Notes: generated from the sequence alone by a model not told the origin. A DNA stretch of 64,000 nucleotides from Lysinibacillus timonensis (GCF_900291985.1 NZ_LT985980.1:646001-710000); one strand, 5' to 3'; numbered from the stretch's first letter, positions 25,695 to 35,042 are shown. Numbers and translations: made by a program.

Positions 25695-26015
25695 ATGGCT
25701 ATAGAAGATTCCTCCTACAAAGATAAAAAGGTTATTTCAATTGGGACAGTCAGTGAACTTACCGGGCTTTCAGAAAGACAAATACGTTACTATGAGTCAC
25801 GAAAATTAGTGTTTCCTGAACGGACAAAAAAAGGATTTAGAAAATATTCATTTGAAGATATTGAAAGATTAATTGATATTGCGAACCATTTAGAAGATGG
25901 TGTATGGACAAGTGAAATCAGAAAAGAATTAAAACGCCGAGAACAAATGATTCATAAAGACAACGTTCGTAATTCTTTAATTAAGGGGCAAATTAACGCT
26001 CACTTTAAACTTTAG
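25695..26015 (+). CDS. tnrA: Nitrogen regulator TnrA (MerR family)
   Basis: A 106-residue MerR-type regulator. It begins [20 protein letters not shown], continues with the helix-turn-helix [20 protein letters not shown] and [11 protein letters not shown], and ends GQINAHFKL, close to the C-terminal peptide through which TnrA binds feedback-inhibited glutamine synthetase. These features and the early conserved [10 protein letters not shown] separate it from GlnR. The start at 25695 is preferred because the longer frame would translate its own promoter and TnrA box. It should activate amt and itself under nitrogen limitation. Confidence 0.9.
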   Translation: MAIEDSSYKDKKVISIGTVSELTGLSERQIRYYESRKLVFPERTKKGFRKYSFEDIERLIDIANHLEDGVWTSEIRKELKRREQMIHKDNVRNSLIKGQINAHFKL

Positions 26016-26049
26016 CAGTCCAAAAAGTCTCTGAAACTAAAAATTTACA

Positions 26050-26093
26050 ATAAAAAACACCAATTATTCGATAATGAACAATTGGTGTTACAA
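26050..26093. terminator. Terminator between tnrA and the ABC ATPase gene
   Basis: Arms AACACCAATT and AATTGGTGTT around a 14-base loop, with an A/T run on the tnrA side that acts as T-run for the minus-strand gene. Confidence 0.75.
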
Positions 26094-26113
26094 ATCAACT
26101 TTTTTATTATTGT

Positions 26114-26884
26114 TTACTTCAACGCTACCCAACTACGCTCATTCTCAACTTGGACAGACACTTTGCGATTAAAATATGTTGTTAAAGATTCTTCATCGAA
26201 AATGTCCTTTGTGGAACCTTCTGCAAATATCTCTCCGCCTTTAAGAAGTAAACTATGCGTAAAACAAGGTAACACTTCTTCAACATGATGGGTTACATAA
26301 ATTAAACATGGACCTCCATCTTCATAAGCAAGCTTTTCGATAAATTGCAGTAATTCCTCCCGCGCAATAAGATCCAAACCGTTACAAGGTTCATCTAAAA
26401 TTAATAGTTTAGGCTCTGCCATTAATGCTCTTGCAATTAATACACGTTGCTTTTCTCCTTGTGATAACACTCCATAATCTTCATCTGCTAGATGATCACA
26501 ATGTAATAGATTCATAAATCGATAGGCTAAATCCACATCATTTTTCTCAACTGCTTCATACAACCCAATCGAAGCAAATTTTCCACTAAGTACAATCCCT
26601 AGTACACTATCAGCTTTGCTAAATTCATATTTGATAGAAGAACTAACCATACCTATTTGAGTTCTCAATTTTGGTAAATTTGTTTTACCAAATTCATTCC
26701 CTAACACATTCACTCGACCTGTTGACGGAAATATGTAACCATTAATTACATTAAGTAAAGTTGTCTTACCAGAACCATTTAATCCGAACAGACACCAATG
26801 CTCCCCTTTATTTACTTTCCACGAAACATTATTTAATAATATTTTTTTATTACGAACAACTGTTACATTCTCTAATTCAATCAA
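26114..26884 (-). CDS. Orphan ABC transporter ATPase (YlmA-like)
   Basis: A 256-residue ABC ATPase without a permease gene nearby. HWCLFGLNGSGKTTLLN is Walker A, LSQGEKQRVLIARALM is the signature, LLILDEPCNGLD is Walker B, and IYVTHHVEEVLPCF is the switch histidine. The WCLFG form of Walker A is typical of YlmA-type cytoplasmic ATPases. Start TTG at 26882-26884 is eight bases after AGGGG; the GTG three codons upstream is inside the Shine-Dalgarno. The substrate and partners are unknown. Confidence 0.82.
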   Translation of the reverse strand: MIELENVTVVRNKKILLNNVSWKVNKGEHWCLFGLNGSGKTTLLNVINGYIFPSTGRVNVLGNEFGKTNLPKLRTQIGMVSSSIKYEFSKADSVLGIVLSGKFASIGLYEAVEKNDVDLAYRFMNLLHCDHLADEDYGVLSQGEKQRVLIARALMAEPKLLILDEPCNGLDLIAREELLQFIEKLAYEDGGPCLIYVTHHVEEVLPCFTHSLLLKGGEIFAEGSTKDIFDEESLTTYFNRKVSVQVENERSWVALK

Positions 26885-26949
26885 AATAAACACCCCTAAT
26901 TAGAATTTTGTTTTATTCAATACGTTAAGTTTATTGAATGTATCTCCCT

Positions 26950-27504
26950 TTACCAAAACAAATCAATATTGTTAAATGGGAAGATTCTGATTTTAGATTC
27001 TCCTAGAATGGAATCCATCGATATTAATCCGTAATGACGACTATCAGCACTTTTCAATCGATTATCTCCTAATACAAACATATATCCTTCAGGTACTTTA
27101 TCTTTTCCTGTAAGTTCTTGCAGCGTAAAATCCTCAGTAATCCGATTCTGAAGAGGGCTATCATTTTCACGATTTACATAAGGTTCTTCATATTCGACAC
27201 CATTGATAATCAATACATCATCCTTCATTTCAATTGTATCACCTGGTAAACCGATTACACGTTTAATGTAAAACTCGTCTTCATAAGGGGCTTCGAAAAC
27301 AATATGGTCAAAACGGTTAATTTGACTTATTTTACTAACAATTATGACATCACTATTTTCATAAGTCGGCATCATTGAGGCACCTTTTACGACGACAGGT
27401 GAAAAAATATATTCGCGACATAATAGTGCAACAGCAATCCCAAATACAATTGCCAAAACCCAGGAAGTAAATTCCTTTAATGGTGAGCTTTTCTTTTCTT
27501 CCAT
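26950..27504 (-). CDS. sipS: Type I signal peptidase
   Basis: A 184-residue membrane-anchored serine-lysine protease that removes signal peptides from secreted proteins. One N-terminal membrane segment (FTSWVLAIVFGIAVALLCRE, about residues 12-31) is followed by the catalytic serine in VKGASMMPT, the lysine in FYIKRVIGLPGD, and the GDNR.SADSRHYG box. The size is normal for Gram-positive Sip proteins. It could clear the Sec and Tat substrates seen in the window. sipS is a family-level name, since Bacillales carry several paralogs. Confidence 0.93.
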   Translation of the reverse strand: MEEKKSSPLKEFTSWVLAIVFGIAVALLCREYIFSPVVVKGASMMPTYENSDVIIVSKISQINRFDHIVFEAPYEDEFYIKRVIGLPGDTIEMKDDVLIINGVEYEEPYVNRENDSPLQNRITEDFTLQELTGKDKVPEGYMFVLGDNRLKSADSRHYGLISMDSILGESKIRIFPFNNIDLFW

Positions 27505-27629
27505 TTTAGTATTCTCCTTGCTGAAACATTTAGGTAAAGTTTATCTTACAGGAACGAAGCGAATAAGGATAATATTGTATACGCTTATAATAAGGAACCA
27601 TTCTCATCTTGAAGTATATTTCAAAACTA

Positions 27630-28214
27630 TTATTGCCATTTTTTTAACAGATTAATTAAATGATTTTTAACATGGTCCCAGTCTTCACTTGTTACACTAT
27701 ACATTACTGTATGTCTAGTCGTTCCATCTTTTCTTATCATATGGTTTCTTAATATACCTTCTTTTTGTGCCCCAATTCTTTCAATTGCTCTTTGGGAGCG
27801 TATATTTTCATGATCCGTCTTAATTTGCACTCTTTTCCAATGAAGTACTTCAAAGCAGTATTCTAATAATAAATACTTGCAGTTTGTATTAATAGCAGTT
27901 TTCCAATAGGCAGGCGTTAACCAAGTAAAACCAATTTCGCCGCGCTTATGTTGCTTGTTTATATCCATTAATCTTGTTGCACCAACTATTTTATTGGTTT
28001 TCGCATCAATAATAACAAAAGGATACTCTGCTCCAGACTCTCTCAAATTTAGTGCATTTTCTATATATTTGAGGGCGTCTTGTTTATTATTTATAGTAAT
28101 TGACATATGTGTCCATATTTCATCAAAACAAGCAACATCTAATATTCCTTCAACATCATTTAATTCCATAGGTTTGAGCTTTACAATTGGATTTCCAAGC
28201 TGGACTAATTCCAT
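27630..28214 (-). CDS. GNAT-family N-acetyltransferase (RimJ/RimL-like)
   Basis: A 194-residue acetyltransferase of the RimJ/RimL-type group. Landmarks are a first half with VKLKPMELNDVEGILDVAC, the beta-strand WTHMSI region, IGFTWLTPAYWKTAINTNCK, and the acetyl-CoA region HENIRSQRAIERIGAQKEGILRN (interrupted here only for length). It should acetylate a protein N-terminus or a small amine. The start at 28214 (MELVQLG) begins where family homology starts; a longer frame adds 24 unlike residues. Confidence 0.8.
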   Translation of the reverse strand: MELVQLGNPIVKLKPMELNDVEGILDVACFDEIWTHMSITINNKQDALKYIENALNLRESGAEYPFVIIDAKTNKIVGATRLMDINKQHKRGEIGFTWLTPAYWKTAINTNCKYLLLEYCFEVLHWKRVQIKTDHENIRSQRAIERIGAQKEGILRNHMIRKDGTTRHTVMYSVTSEDWDHVKNHLINLLKKWQ

Positions 28215-28314
28215 CTTTATCAACTCTCTCTTTAAAAATGTTCTACAGATTAAATATTCGAGGTCAGTTGGACATATTCCTTTCATCCTTTTTTACTCAT
28301 TCTTTACGAAACGG

Positions 28315-28348
28315 AAAAAAACCCCACACCAATGAAAGGTGTGAGGCA
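28315..28348 (-). terminator. Terminator after the FMN reductase gene
   Basis: Stem CCTCACACC / GGTGTGGGG followed by a run of seven T residues on the minus strand. Confidence 0.85.
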
Positions 28349-28360
28349 TTAGTCGGCAAA

Positions 28361-28897
28361 TTAACGAAGTGTCTTTAATGCACCGCTCCATGCAATTAGT
28401 TGATCTAACATATCGTTAACAGATTGTGTTTGGACTTCTTTTGGTTTAAATACATTTCCATTTTCAAAGTCAGTAAATAATGAAAGTGCAGGATGTACAC
28501 GAACATCAGCAATTAGTACCTCACCTAAAATACCACGTAAATGTTCTGCCGCACGAGCACCGCCTACCGAACCATAAGAAACTATACCAGCAGCCTTATT
28601 ACCCCACTCATCTCTTAAGTAGTCAATTGCATTCTTTAGTGCTCCTGAAATACTATGGTTATATTCTGATACAATGAATACAAACCCATCACATGCAGCT
28701 ACACGTTGGGACCACGCAGCTGCACCTGAAGCATCTCCACCAGGCTCGCCTAATAAAGGTAATTTAAATTCAGCGATATCGATGATTTCGTATGTAGCAT
28801 CGCCACGACCATCTGCGATTTTTTTCACCCATTCTCCAACCTGAGGGCTGACACGACCTTCACGCGTACTACCTAAAATAATACCTATTTTCAACAT
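28361..28897 (-). CDS. NADPH-dependent FMN reductase / azoreductase-like
   Basis: A 178-residue flavodoxin-fold reductase. GIILGSTREGRVSPQVG (about residues 5-21) is the phosphate-binding loop, EYNHSISGALKNAIDYL the second FMN loop, and VSYGSVGGARAAEHLR the family end motif. It reduces FMN or quinone-like and azo compounds with NADPH in the cytoplasm. It is single-gene, with its own terminator. The physiological substrate cannot be told from sequence. Confidence 0.87.
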   Translation of the reverse strand: MLKIGIILGSTREGRVSPQVGEWVKKIADGRGDATYEIIDIAEFKLPLLGEPGGDASGAAAWSQRVAACDGFVFIVSEYNHSISGALKNAIDYLRDEWGNKAAGIVSYGSVGGARAAEHLRGILGEVLIADVRVHPALSLFTDFENGNVFKPKEVQTQSVNDMLDQLIAWSGALKTLR

Positions 28898-29077
28898 TGG
28901 TTATTCCTCCGAATCGTATTCTTTTCCTGCCTTGTTTACAAATTCTCATGTAAAAAACATATACCCATTGAAAGGGAACGACTAACAATAATACTTTTTC
29001 CAAAGATTTATTCATTTATACAGTTCATTAATACGTTCACTAAAAGAAATTTATATAAATTAACTCATTTTTTTGTA

Positions 29078-31018
29078 TTACGAGTTTTGATTTACTATTA
29101 ACGGCATGGCCGAAGATTTTTGTAATTCTTCAATTATTTCTTGAATTCTTCGATGTCCAGGAATGTCAGGGATTGGTTTTATCGAAGTACAGGTTTTATG
29201 CTCTACTGCATTAGCCATTGTCTCAAAAACTAGTAACAATTGTGCTAAATCCTCGTCTTCAAGCACTGGTCTTTTATTCAATCTAGCGCATTTATCTAGT
29301 AAAAAGCCTAATTCCTCTATCGTATAAATCATTGGCCAAAAATACTCAAGTGCTGACTTATCTTTAGGGATTTCTCCTGATGCGGTATCGTATAGCATTC
29401 TTAAGTTCGTCAAATTCGTTTCCATCTTATTAAACTCAATATTTTTCCCATAGTTATGGTGGATTTCTTTTTTTGAAAATAATACATATATTACTTGTGC
29501 TTGACTTCGAATCGTTTTAGCAAAATGATGCGATAACCTACTTGACGCCGATTTACGACCTACTACCCAAACACCAATTAAACCAATCATGATACCGATT
29601 GTGACATCTATTAAACGGGCAGATGCAAAAAATGAAAATGAAAATTGGCCTGAATTGCCACTTTCAGCCATAATTAAAGCATTCGGTGTAAAAAACAGTG
29701 CAGCTAAGCCATAATTTTTTACTATAAATAACTCCGTAATGAATGTTAATAAAAAAACAAAAAATGCCAACATATAACCCGTAGGATGTAAGGTAAGAAT
29801 GACGCCTGCAATTAGAATACCGAAGATTGTTCCAAGACTACGTTGTATGGCTCTATGAAATGTTGCAACCGCTGTTGCACCAGACATCACTGCGACACAA
29901 GATAGCGGTACCCAAAATGAACGGATTAGCTCGAATTCATAGGCGATTATTGCGGCTAAAAATGTAAAAAAACCAAATCTAAGTGCGTTAATGAAAACGA
30001 TAGAATTTTTATCAAATGAACCAAAAATTACTGTTGCTGGTGATACTGCAGAAACCCATATAAGTTTATTCAAACTAGTGCTAGATACAGTTAAGCTATC
30101 TTTCGCCTCATTTATTTCCAAATAAAGTAAAGCGCTTTTCTCATCCATTTTTTCCGGGTGGGGTAATAATATTGAAGCATCATCTTCTCTATTTTTAGAT
30201 TCAATTAGATTGGCGATGATTCGCAAACAATCTCCAAAATTGTTTGGTATTTTCTCATGAGAGTCTTTAAAATGTTCAACAACAAATAAGAAGATTTTAT
30301 TTGCATAATCATTTAATACATATAAGTAGTTGTAATTAGAATTATTACTCCAAGGGATATATCCTGACCTTAATGTTTGACCAGCTTCCTTCAATGTCGA
30401 CATCACAATGTGTTGGTATTCGTTTTCTTTTTCGCTTCCAATTGAATCTAAATAATTTGCTAAAGTAATGTAGGAACGTTTCACCACACTTTTTTCAGGA
30501 CCATATGGATTGAAAAACCAACCACTCATAGCAACCAAAAAAGAAATTAAGCCTCCTAGGAAGGTTAAACCTGCTCTAATAAATGCTTCTTCCGGAGCGA
30601 TGGGCATGCCTGTCGTCATTGCAAACACTAAAACAAAAAATATAGCGGATGGGCCAATTAATCGAAATACCCCAAATAAAAAAATCGCTGTTGCTCCAAT
30701 GACCCCCATTATGATTGCTGTAATAATTGGATGGGGAGCTAAAAGTGTTCCCAAAAAAACACTAGAGGTGAGACCAAGTACAACCCATGTTAACTTTTTT
30801 GCTAATTGTGCATAAGGAATTGGAAAAACATATAAGTATGCAAAACCTCCCAGCCCTGCAATTAATCCATATTGAAAGTTTTGAAATAATAATCCGAACA
30901 GTAAAATCGGAATCCCGGCACATAACCCTGCTAGAAAGGCTTTTACTACTGGAAAGGGTTTCTTATTTACTTTTATTGCTTCTATAAAGATTGATGATTG
31001 TTTCATTCTTTCTTGCAT
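29078..31018 (-). CDS. FUSC-family membrane protein, probable aromatic acid exporter
   Basis: A 646-residue inner-membrane protein made of two similar halves, each with about six hydrophobic segments (residues about 25-165 and 330-490) and a soluble stretch after each. FRSFWVPLSC-like IRSFWVPLSCVAVMSGATAVATFHRAIQR and GTIFGILIAGVILTLHP in the second half match the FUSC (fusaric acid resistance / AaeB-like) family. The start ATG at 31016-31018 follows AAGGAG with eight-base spacing. The gene stands alone. The transported compound is unknown. Confidence 0.82.
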   Translation of the reverse strand: MQERMKQSSIFIEAIKVNKKPFPVVKAFLAGLCAGIPILLFGLLFQNFQYGLIAGLGGFAYLYVFPIPYAQLAKKLTWVVLGLTSSVFLGTLLAPHPIITAIIMGVIGATAIFLFGVFRLIGPSAIFFVLVFAMTTGMPIAPEEAFIRAGLTFLGGLISFLVAMSGWFFNPYGPEKSVVKRSYITLANYLDSIGSEKENEYQHIVMSTLKEAGQTLRSGYIPWSNNSNYNYLYVLNDYANKIFLFVVEHFKDSHEKIPNNFGDCLRIIANLIESKNREDDASILLPHPEKMDEKSALLYLEINEAKDSLTVSSTSLNKLIWVSAVSPATVIFGSFDKNSIVFINALRFGFFTFLAAIIAYEFELIRSFWVPLSCVAVMSGATAVATFHRAIQRSLGTIFGILIAGVILTLHPTGYMLAFFVFLLTFITELFIVKNYGLAALFFTPNALIMAESGNSGQFSFSFFASARLIDVTIGIMIGLIGVWVVGRKSASSRLSHHFAKTIRSQAQVIYVLFSKKEIHHNYGKNIEFNKMETNLTNLRMLYDTASGEIPKDKSALEYFWPMIYTIEELGFLLDKCARLNKRPVLEDEDLAQLLLVFETMANAVEHKTCTSIKPIPDIPGHRRIQEIIEELQKSSAMPLIVNQNS

Positions 31019-31262
31019 ATACAATTAACTCCTTCATACCTACATATCTAAAACTAATAATAGAATTTCCTAATCGAATCATAATTAAATGTATGATATA
31101 AGAAATGGGAAAATAAAAATCGTCCAAGCTCAACAAATGAACTGAACGATGTCCTATGTATATAATAGTATCATATCAATCTTAAACAAAAACAAACGAG
31201 CAGATATATATGCTAAAACCTTACCAAATTAATGGAGATATAATGCAAATGGAGGGAAATAT

Positions 31263-31784
31263 ATGAATAATACTATGACAATCTATTATTCACTCTTTAA
31301 CTATAAGGAATGGACAATGTACATAGCTGCTACAGAAAAAGGATTATGTTATGTAGGATCACAAGGAGAACCATTGGAAGAACTAGAAAAATGGATTAAA
31401 AAGCACAATCCACATGCGATGTTAGTAGAAAATGAGGAAAAATTAATTCCTTCAATAGATGAATTAAAAGAATATTTCGACGGTAAAAGGAAAGATTTCA
31501 GTTCATCATTTGATTTACTAGGTACTCCATTTCAAGTCAATGTTTGGAACACATTATTCCAAATCCCATTTGGCAAAACGAAATGTTATTCAGACATCGC
31601 CAATGAAATTAACAATCCAAAAGCTGTTCGAGCTGTAGGAACAGCAATTGGTTCAAACCCCATTGCGATTATCATACCTTGCCATCGCGTATTAGGTAAA
31701 AATGGGACTTTAACAGGCTATAGTGGTGGATTACCAGTAAAAGAGAGACTTCTACAGTTGGAGGGGATTCCGTATAAGCAATAG
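31263..31784 (+). CDS. ogt: Methylated-DNA--protein-cysteine methyltransferase
   Basis: A 173-residue suicide repair protein that transfers the methyl group of O6-methylguanine to a cysteine. The acceptor site is IIPCHRVLGKNG, preceded by the helix-turn-helix GKTKCYSDIANEINNPKAVRAVG and followed by TGYSGGLPVKERLL. The N-terminal regulatory-like domain (about 85 residues) is intact. ATG follows GGAGG. It is probably monocistronic. Confidence 0.93.
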   Translation: MNNTMTIYYSLFNYKEWTMYIAATEKGLCYVGSQGEPLEELEKWIKKHNPHAMLVENEEKLIPSIDELKEYFDGKRKDFSSSFDLLGTPFQVNVWNTLFQIPFGKTKCYSDIANEINNPKAVRAVGTAIGSNPIAIIIPCHRVLGKNGTLTGYSGGLPVKERLLQLEGIPYKQ

Positions 31785-31815
31785 TAAAAGATTGGTGGTG
31801 CAGGCTTATCGGAAG

Positions 31816-31872
31816 CGGTGAAGGGCATTTCCTTGCTTTATATTGTGGATATTCCCTTCACCTGGAATAATA
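31816..31872. terminator. Inverted repeat between convergent ogt and crcB
   Basis: GGTGAAGGGCAT and ATTCCCTTCACC form a long-loop stem between two convergent genes. It lacks a clear T run, so its function as terminator is uncertain. Confidence 0.45.
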
Positions 31873-31894
31873 GTACTAGCTTCTGTACTGTTTA

Positions 31895-32242
31895 CTAAAG
31901 TACAAATCCTAATGTAAAGAATAATAATCCACCAACTAAATTAATAAAACTAAATACCACAAGCTTCTTTATATCTTTACTTTCTTGAAATAATTTAACA
32001 ATATCAAATGCAAAAGTTGAAAACGTTGTAAAGGCACCTAAAATTCCAACAGTTACAAACAAAGCTAATATGGATTGATCTGCAAGATGATGTACAGATA
32101 AACCGAGCAAAAAAGATCCAATTAAATTTACAATAGCTGTTGCCCAAAAGGTTGGGTAATTCACTTTTTGTATTATATTCGCAACTAAATACCTTAGAGA
32201 TGCACCAATTCCTCCTCCTAGAGCTACCATTAACCATTCCAC
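31895..32242 (-). CDS. crcB: Fluoride channel subunit CrcB/Fluc (second copy)
   Basis: A 115-residue four-helix membrane protein. GGGIGASLRYLVANII, the pore asparagine stretch WATAIVNLIGSFLLG and the TFSTFAFD phenylalanine box are the Fluc signature. Two tandem Fluc genes in Gram-positives usually form a heterodimer that exports fluoride. The start overlaps the upstream crcB by 13 bases, so the two should be made in equal amounts. Confidence 0.92.
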   Translation of the reverse strand: MEWLMVALGGGIGASLRYLVANIIQKVNYPTFWATAIVNLIGSFLLGLSVHHLADQSILALFVTVGILGAFTTFSTFAFDIVKLFQESKDIKKLVVFSFINLVGGLLFFTLGFVL

Positions 32243-32592
32243 CGGAAATCACCTCTAAATAATCGATAACCAATCATTGCAGCTAAAACACAGGTTACAG
32301 TCATGACTATTCCAAAAATAAGTCCTATAAACACATCATCTCTTAAAATGGAAAACCACTGCTCCGAGAATGTGGAGAATGTTGTAAATGCACCAAGTAA
32401 CCCTGTGGTAAAGTATAATTTTAAAGTTTCAAATTTTCTTCGTTCATAAAAACCAGTGAAACTTCCTAATAAAAAACTACCTAATATATTCACAAACCAA
32501 AGCATAAAAGTTGTGGTAAATAGTGATTGTACAATGAATCGTAATACAGCACCCGTCATACCACCCAATAACACTTGAATCCAATTAATCAA
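32230..32592 (-). CDS. crcB: Fluoride channel subunit CrcB/Fluc (first copy)
   Basis: A 120-residue four-helix protein with GGMTGAVLRFIVQS, LWFVNILGSFLLGSFTGF and the TTFSTFSEQW box. It is the partner of the downstream copy. The start is TTG (32590-32592), ten bases after GGAG; longer in-frame versions run into the DUF1648 gene. No fluoride riboswitch is recognisable in front of the pair. Confidence 0.88.
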   Translation of the reverse strand: MINWIQVLLGGMTGAVLRFIVQSLFTTTFMLWFVNILGSFLLGSFTGFYERRKFETLKLYFTTGLLGAFTTFSTFSEQWFSILRDDVFIGLIFGIVMTVTCVLAAMIGYRLFRGDFRWNG

Positions 32593-32617
32593 AGGACCAT
32601 CACTCCGTATTAAGACC

Positions 32618-33121
32618 TTACTTAATTTTACTACTTTTATATAAACCAATTACAATGGGGATTACTACAGCTACTATTAATAATGGTAAAAACCAATTTC
32701 CTAATGTATGAATTTCACCTTTGGCAACACGTATAATTTGGACGAGTAAAACAGCAAAAGTAATAAGACATATATTTTTTATTATATTTAACATTTTCCT
32801 ACTATTTAAATAGAATTGTTCTACATTATCTTCATTTAGGCGTTCTGGGTAATTGTGCATATGGGGCGCCTTTTCAAATAATGTCATGAATACAAACAGA
32901 AACATTCCAATGATTGGTAAAATAATGAGTTCATACTTTGAACCCCATCGGTCAACCTCCCCTGCCCCATTAAAATGACCGGGAATTTGGTCTGGAATGC
33001 TTCCCCAATTTACAATCGCATAAATAATAGATAATAAAAAGACACCTCCACCTATTATATCTAATACTCTTTCAAGTGTCGTTTTTGGTAAATTCAAAAT
33101 GGGCCGATATGAATCCTTCAC
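32618..33121 (-). CDS. DUF1648 membrane protein
   Basis: A 167-residue protein with about four hydrophobic segments. The N-terminal DUF1648 motif is visible: IPDQIPGHFNGAGEVDRWGSK (about residues 40-60, cut here only at its end). The family includes SdpI-like immunity proteins and permease-like domains, but the C-terminal SdpI half is not present. The start GTG at 33119-33121 follows GATGAGGTG; an ATG 11 codons upstream would begin about 25 bases after a terminator and has no signal. It may be co-transcribed with the crcB pair, 25 bases downstream. Confidence 0.7.
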   Translation of the reverse strand: MKDSYRPILNLPKTTLERVLDIIGGGVFLLSIIYAIVNWGSIPDQIPGHFNGAGEVDRWGSKYELIILPIIGMFLFVFMTLFEKAPHMHNYPERLNEDNVEQFYLNSRKMLNIIKNICLITFAVLLVQIIRVAKGEIHTLGNWFLPLLIVAVVIPIVIGLYKSSKIK

Positions 33122-33180
33122 TAAAATCACCTCATCTTCCTTAAAAATTACCATTGTGTTTATCTTATTATAAATAAAAA

Positions 33181-33215
33181 GCCAGAAATTACCATCCTTC
33201 GGCAATTTCTAGCAT
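33181..33215 (-). terminator. Terminator after the CheW gene
   Basis: Arms GCTAGAAATTGCC and GGTAATTTCTGGC (minus strand) followed by TTTTTATTT. Confidence 0.85.
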
Positions 33216-33219
33216 TCTA

Positions 33220-33702
33220 TTATGAGTTAATTTCATCTTCTTGTTGCATGCTGTGTAAGTATTCCATTATCTCTTTGACACCTTCAAGCGAATTCACTAA
33301 TATTTTCGGGTCAACACAAGTGATCATACGATTCTCTAAATTAGCGATTGAAGAAAAATATTTCGTTTTTGAATAGTTAACTAATCCCATCTGAGTTAGA
33401 TCAGATTCTGTTAGATTAATTATTTCTTTTGCTTCATCCACAACTAAACCGTAATTGACAACATCCGTATGAAGCACGATCATTCTAGTTAGGTCCCCAC
33501 TACTAGGGGTATTATAAAGTATAGTTCCAAAATCTATTACTGGAACTAACTCCCCTCTTACTTGTGTAAAACCGAGTAAATAATTAGGAAGATGTGGAAC
33601 TGGTGTAATACGTTCTAATTTTTCAATGGATACTACTTCTTCAACAGGTACTGCATATTCTTCCGTTCGACTACGGAATATTACTACTTTATCAAAAGCC
33701 AT
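33220..33702 (-). CDS. CheW-domain protein without other chemotaxis genes nearby
   Basis: A 160-residue single CheW/SH3-like adaptor domain. VVIFRSRTEEYAVPVEEVV, LLGFTQVRGELVPVIDF and LVVDEAKEIINL are the typical CheW segments. No receiver domain is fused, so it is not CheV. Such proteins link receptors to the CheA kinase. The start ATG at 33700-33702 follows AGAGGTG by six bases. It is 11 bases after the peptidase gene and probably co-transcribed with it. Confidence 0.82.
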   Translation of the reverse strand: MAFDKVVIFRSRTEEYAVPVEEVVSIEKLERITPVPHLPNYLLGFTQVRGELVPVIDFGTILYNTPSSGDLTRMIVLHTDVVNYGLVVDEAKEIINLTESDLTQMGLVNYSKTKYFSSIANLENRMITCVDPKILVNSLEGVKEIMEYLHSMQQEDEINS

Positions 33703-33713
33703 TGTCATCACCT

Positions 33714-34838
33714 CTATGATTGATTTATGTTAGTGGAGCATTTTACTACTTCAACTAATAAATCGGCTAATTTTTCAAGTTCTTGAATAGGCATTCGTTC
33801 TTTTGTAGTGTGTATATCTTCATATCCGACAGATAAATTGACTGTAGGGATACCAAAACTTGAGATAATATTTGCATCACTTCCACCACCAGAAACGCCT
33901 AACAATGGTTCTCTTCCAATATTTCGCACTGCTTGCAAAGCAATTTGTACGACTTGATCATCTTCTGTGACCGAAAAACCAGGATACATTAATTGAATTT
34001 CAACTTCGGCACGTCCGCCATTCTCCATTGCGATACGCTCAAACGTTTCCTTAATATGTTGAGTTTGAGCATCTAACTTTTCTTTTACAATAGAACGAGC
34101 CTCCGCCAAAATATTTACTTCGTCGCAAACAATATTTGTTGCCTGGCCACCTTCAAAGCGACCAATATTAGCAGTTGTTTCTTCATCGATACGACCTAAT
34201 TTCATTTTTGAAATCGCCTTTGAAGCTAATGTAATTGCTGAGATCCCTTTTTCGGGGGCTACTCCTGCATGTGCTGTTTTACCAATTACTTTTACATTAA
34301 TTTTTGCTTGATAAGGAGCACCCGTAACAATTCCACCGACTTCACCATCGCTATCAACCGCAAACCCATATTTCGCTACAATTTTACTACGATCTAATTC
34401 TCTAGCTCCTGCAAGACCATCTTCTTCACCTGCAGTAATGATGAATTGAATGGTACCATGTTCCATGTCTTGTTCCTTTAATCTTTTAGCCATTTCAAAT
34501 AATGCAGCAATTCCAGCCTTATCATCAGCACCTAATATTGTAGTACCATCAGAGTAAATATAACCATCTTCACGAATCTTAGGTTTAATTCCCTTCCCTG
34601 GTACAACTGTATCCATATGGACAGTAAAGTAAATTGGGTCAATATCTAATGTTCCATGTAAAGTTGCAATAATATTGCCTACTGCATGTCCATTTCTAAG
34701 ATATGCATCATCCTGATATACTTCAAAACCCATGTCTTCTAACTTTTTTATAATAATTGGTGAAATTTTCTCTTCGTGTTTTGTTTCGGAGTCTATTTGT
34801 ACTAATTCTAGAAATTCATTCACTAATCGACTATTCAA
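33714..34838 (-). CDS. M20-family metallopeptidase (peptidase T-like, YqjE-like)
   Basis: A 374-residue zinc exopeptidase of the M20 family. Metal-binding motifs are FTVHMDTVVPGKG, ILGADDKAGIAALFE, TAGEEDGLAGARELD and VSGGGSDANIISSFGIPTVNL. The inserted dimerisation domain (about residues 175-290) is present. It probably trims peptides in the cytoplasm and resembles YqjE in length and position beside the yqjD/yqjC homologues. The start is TTG after AAAGGAG. Confidence 0.88.
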   Translation of the reverse strand: MNSRLVNEFLELVQIDSETKHEEKISPIIIKKLEDMGFEVYQDDAYLRNGHAVGNIIATLHGTLDIDPIYFTVHMDTVVPGKGIKPKIREDGYIYSDGTTILGADDKAGIAALFEMAKRLKEQDMEHGTIQFIITAGEEDGLAGARELDRSKIVAKYGFAVDSDGEVGGIVTGAPYQAKINVKVIGKTAHAGVAPEKGISAITLASKAISKMKLGRIDEETTANIGRFEGGQATNIVCDEVNILAEARSIVKEKLDAQTQHIKETFERIAMENGGRAEVEIQLMYPGFSVTEDDQVVQIALQAVRNIGREPLLGVSGGGSDANIISSFGIPTVNLSVGYEDIHTTKERMPIQELEKLADLLVEVVKCSTNINQS

Positions 34839-35008
34839 AATAAAAAACTCCTTTCCAAATCAATATCTTCTTAATATTGTACGCCTGCAGAACAATAAAA
34901 ACAACGATTCCCATTACAAATTGTCTATTTCTTAACCATTAATCATTTAACAATTCACTAAATATGTAACTTATAATTACTATACGAATCACTAATCCTT
35001 TTATAAAA

Positions 35009-35042
35009 AAATGGGTTATCTCATCCTTAGAGATAACCCATT
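35009..35042 (-). terminator. Terminator of the GMC oxidoreductase operon
   Basis: Arms ATGGGTTATCTC and GAGATAACCCAT with a short loop and a run of seven T residues on the minus strand. Confidence 0.85.

Noticed and set aside
32004-32273. 89-residue frame overlapping crcB
   Set aside because: Overlaps the conserved Fluc genes in another frame and has no family resemblance.
32593-33215. Fluoride riboswitch for the crcB pair
   Set aside because: No match to the conserved crcB motif in the leader or in front of the DUF1648 gene.
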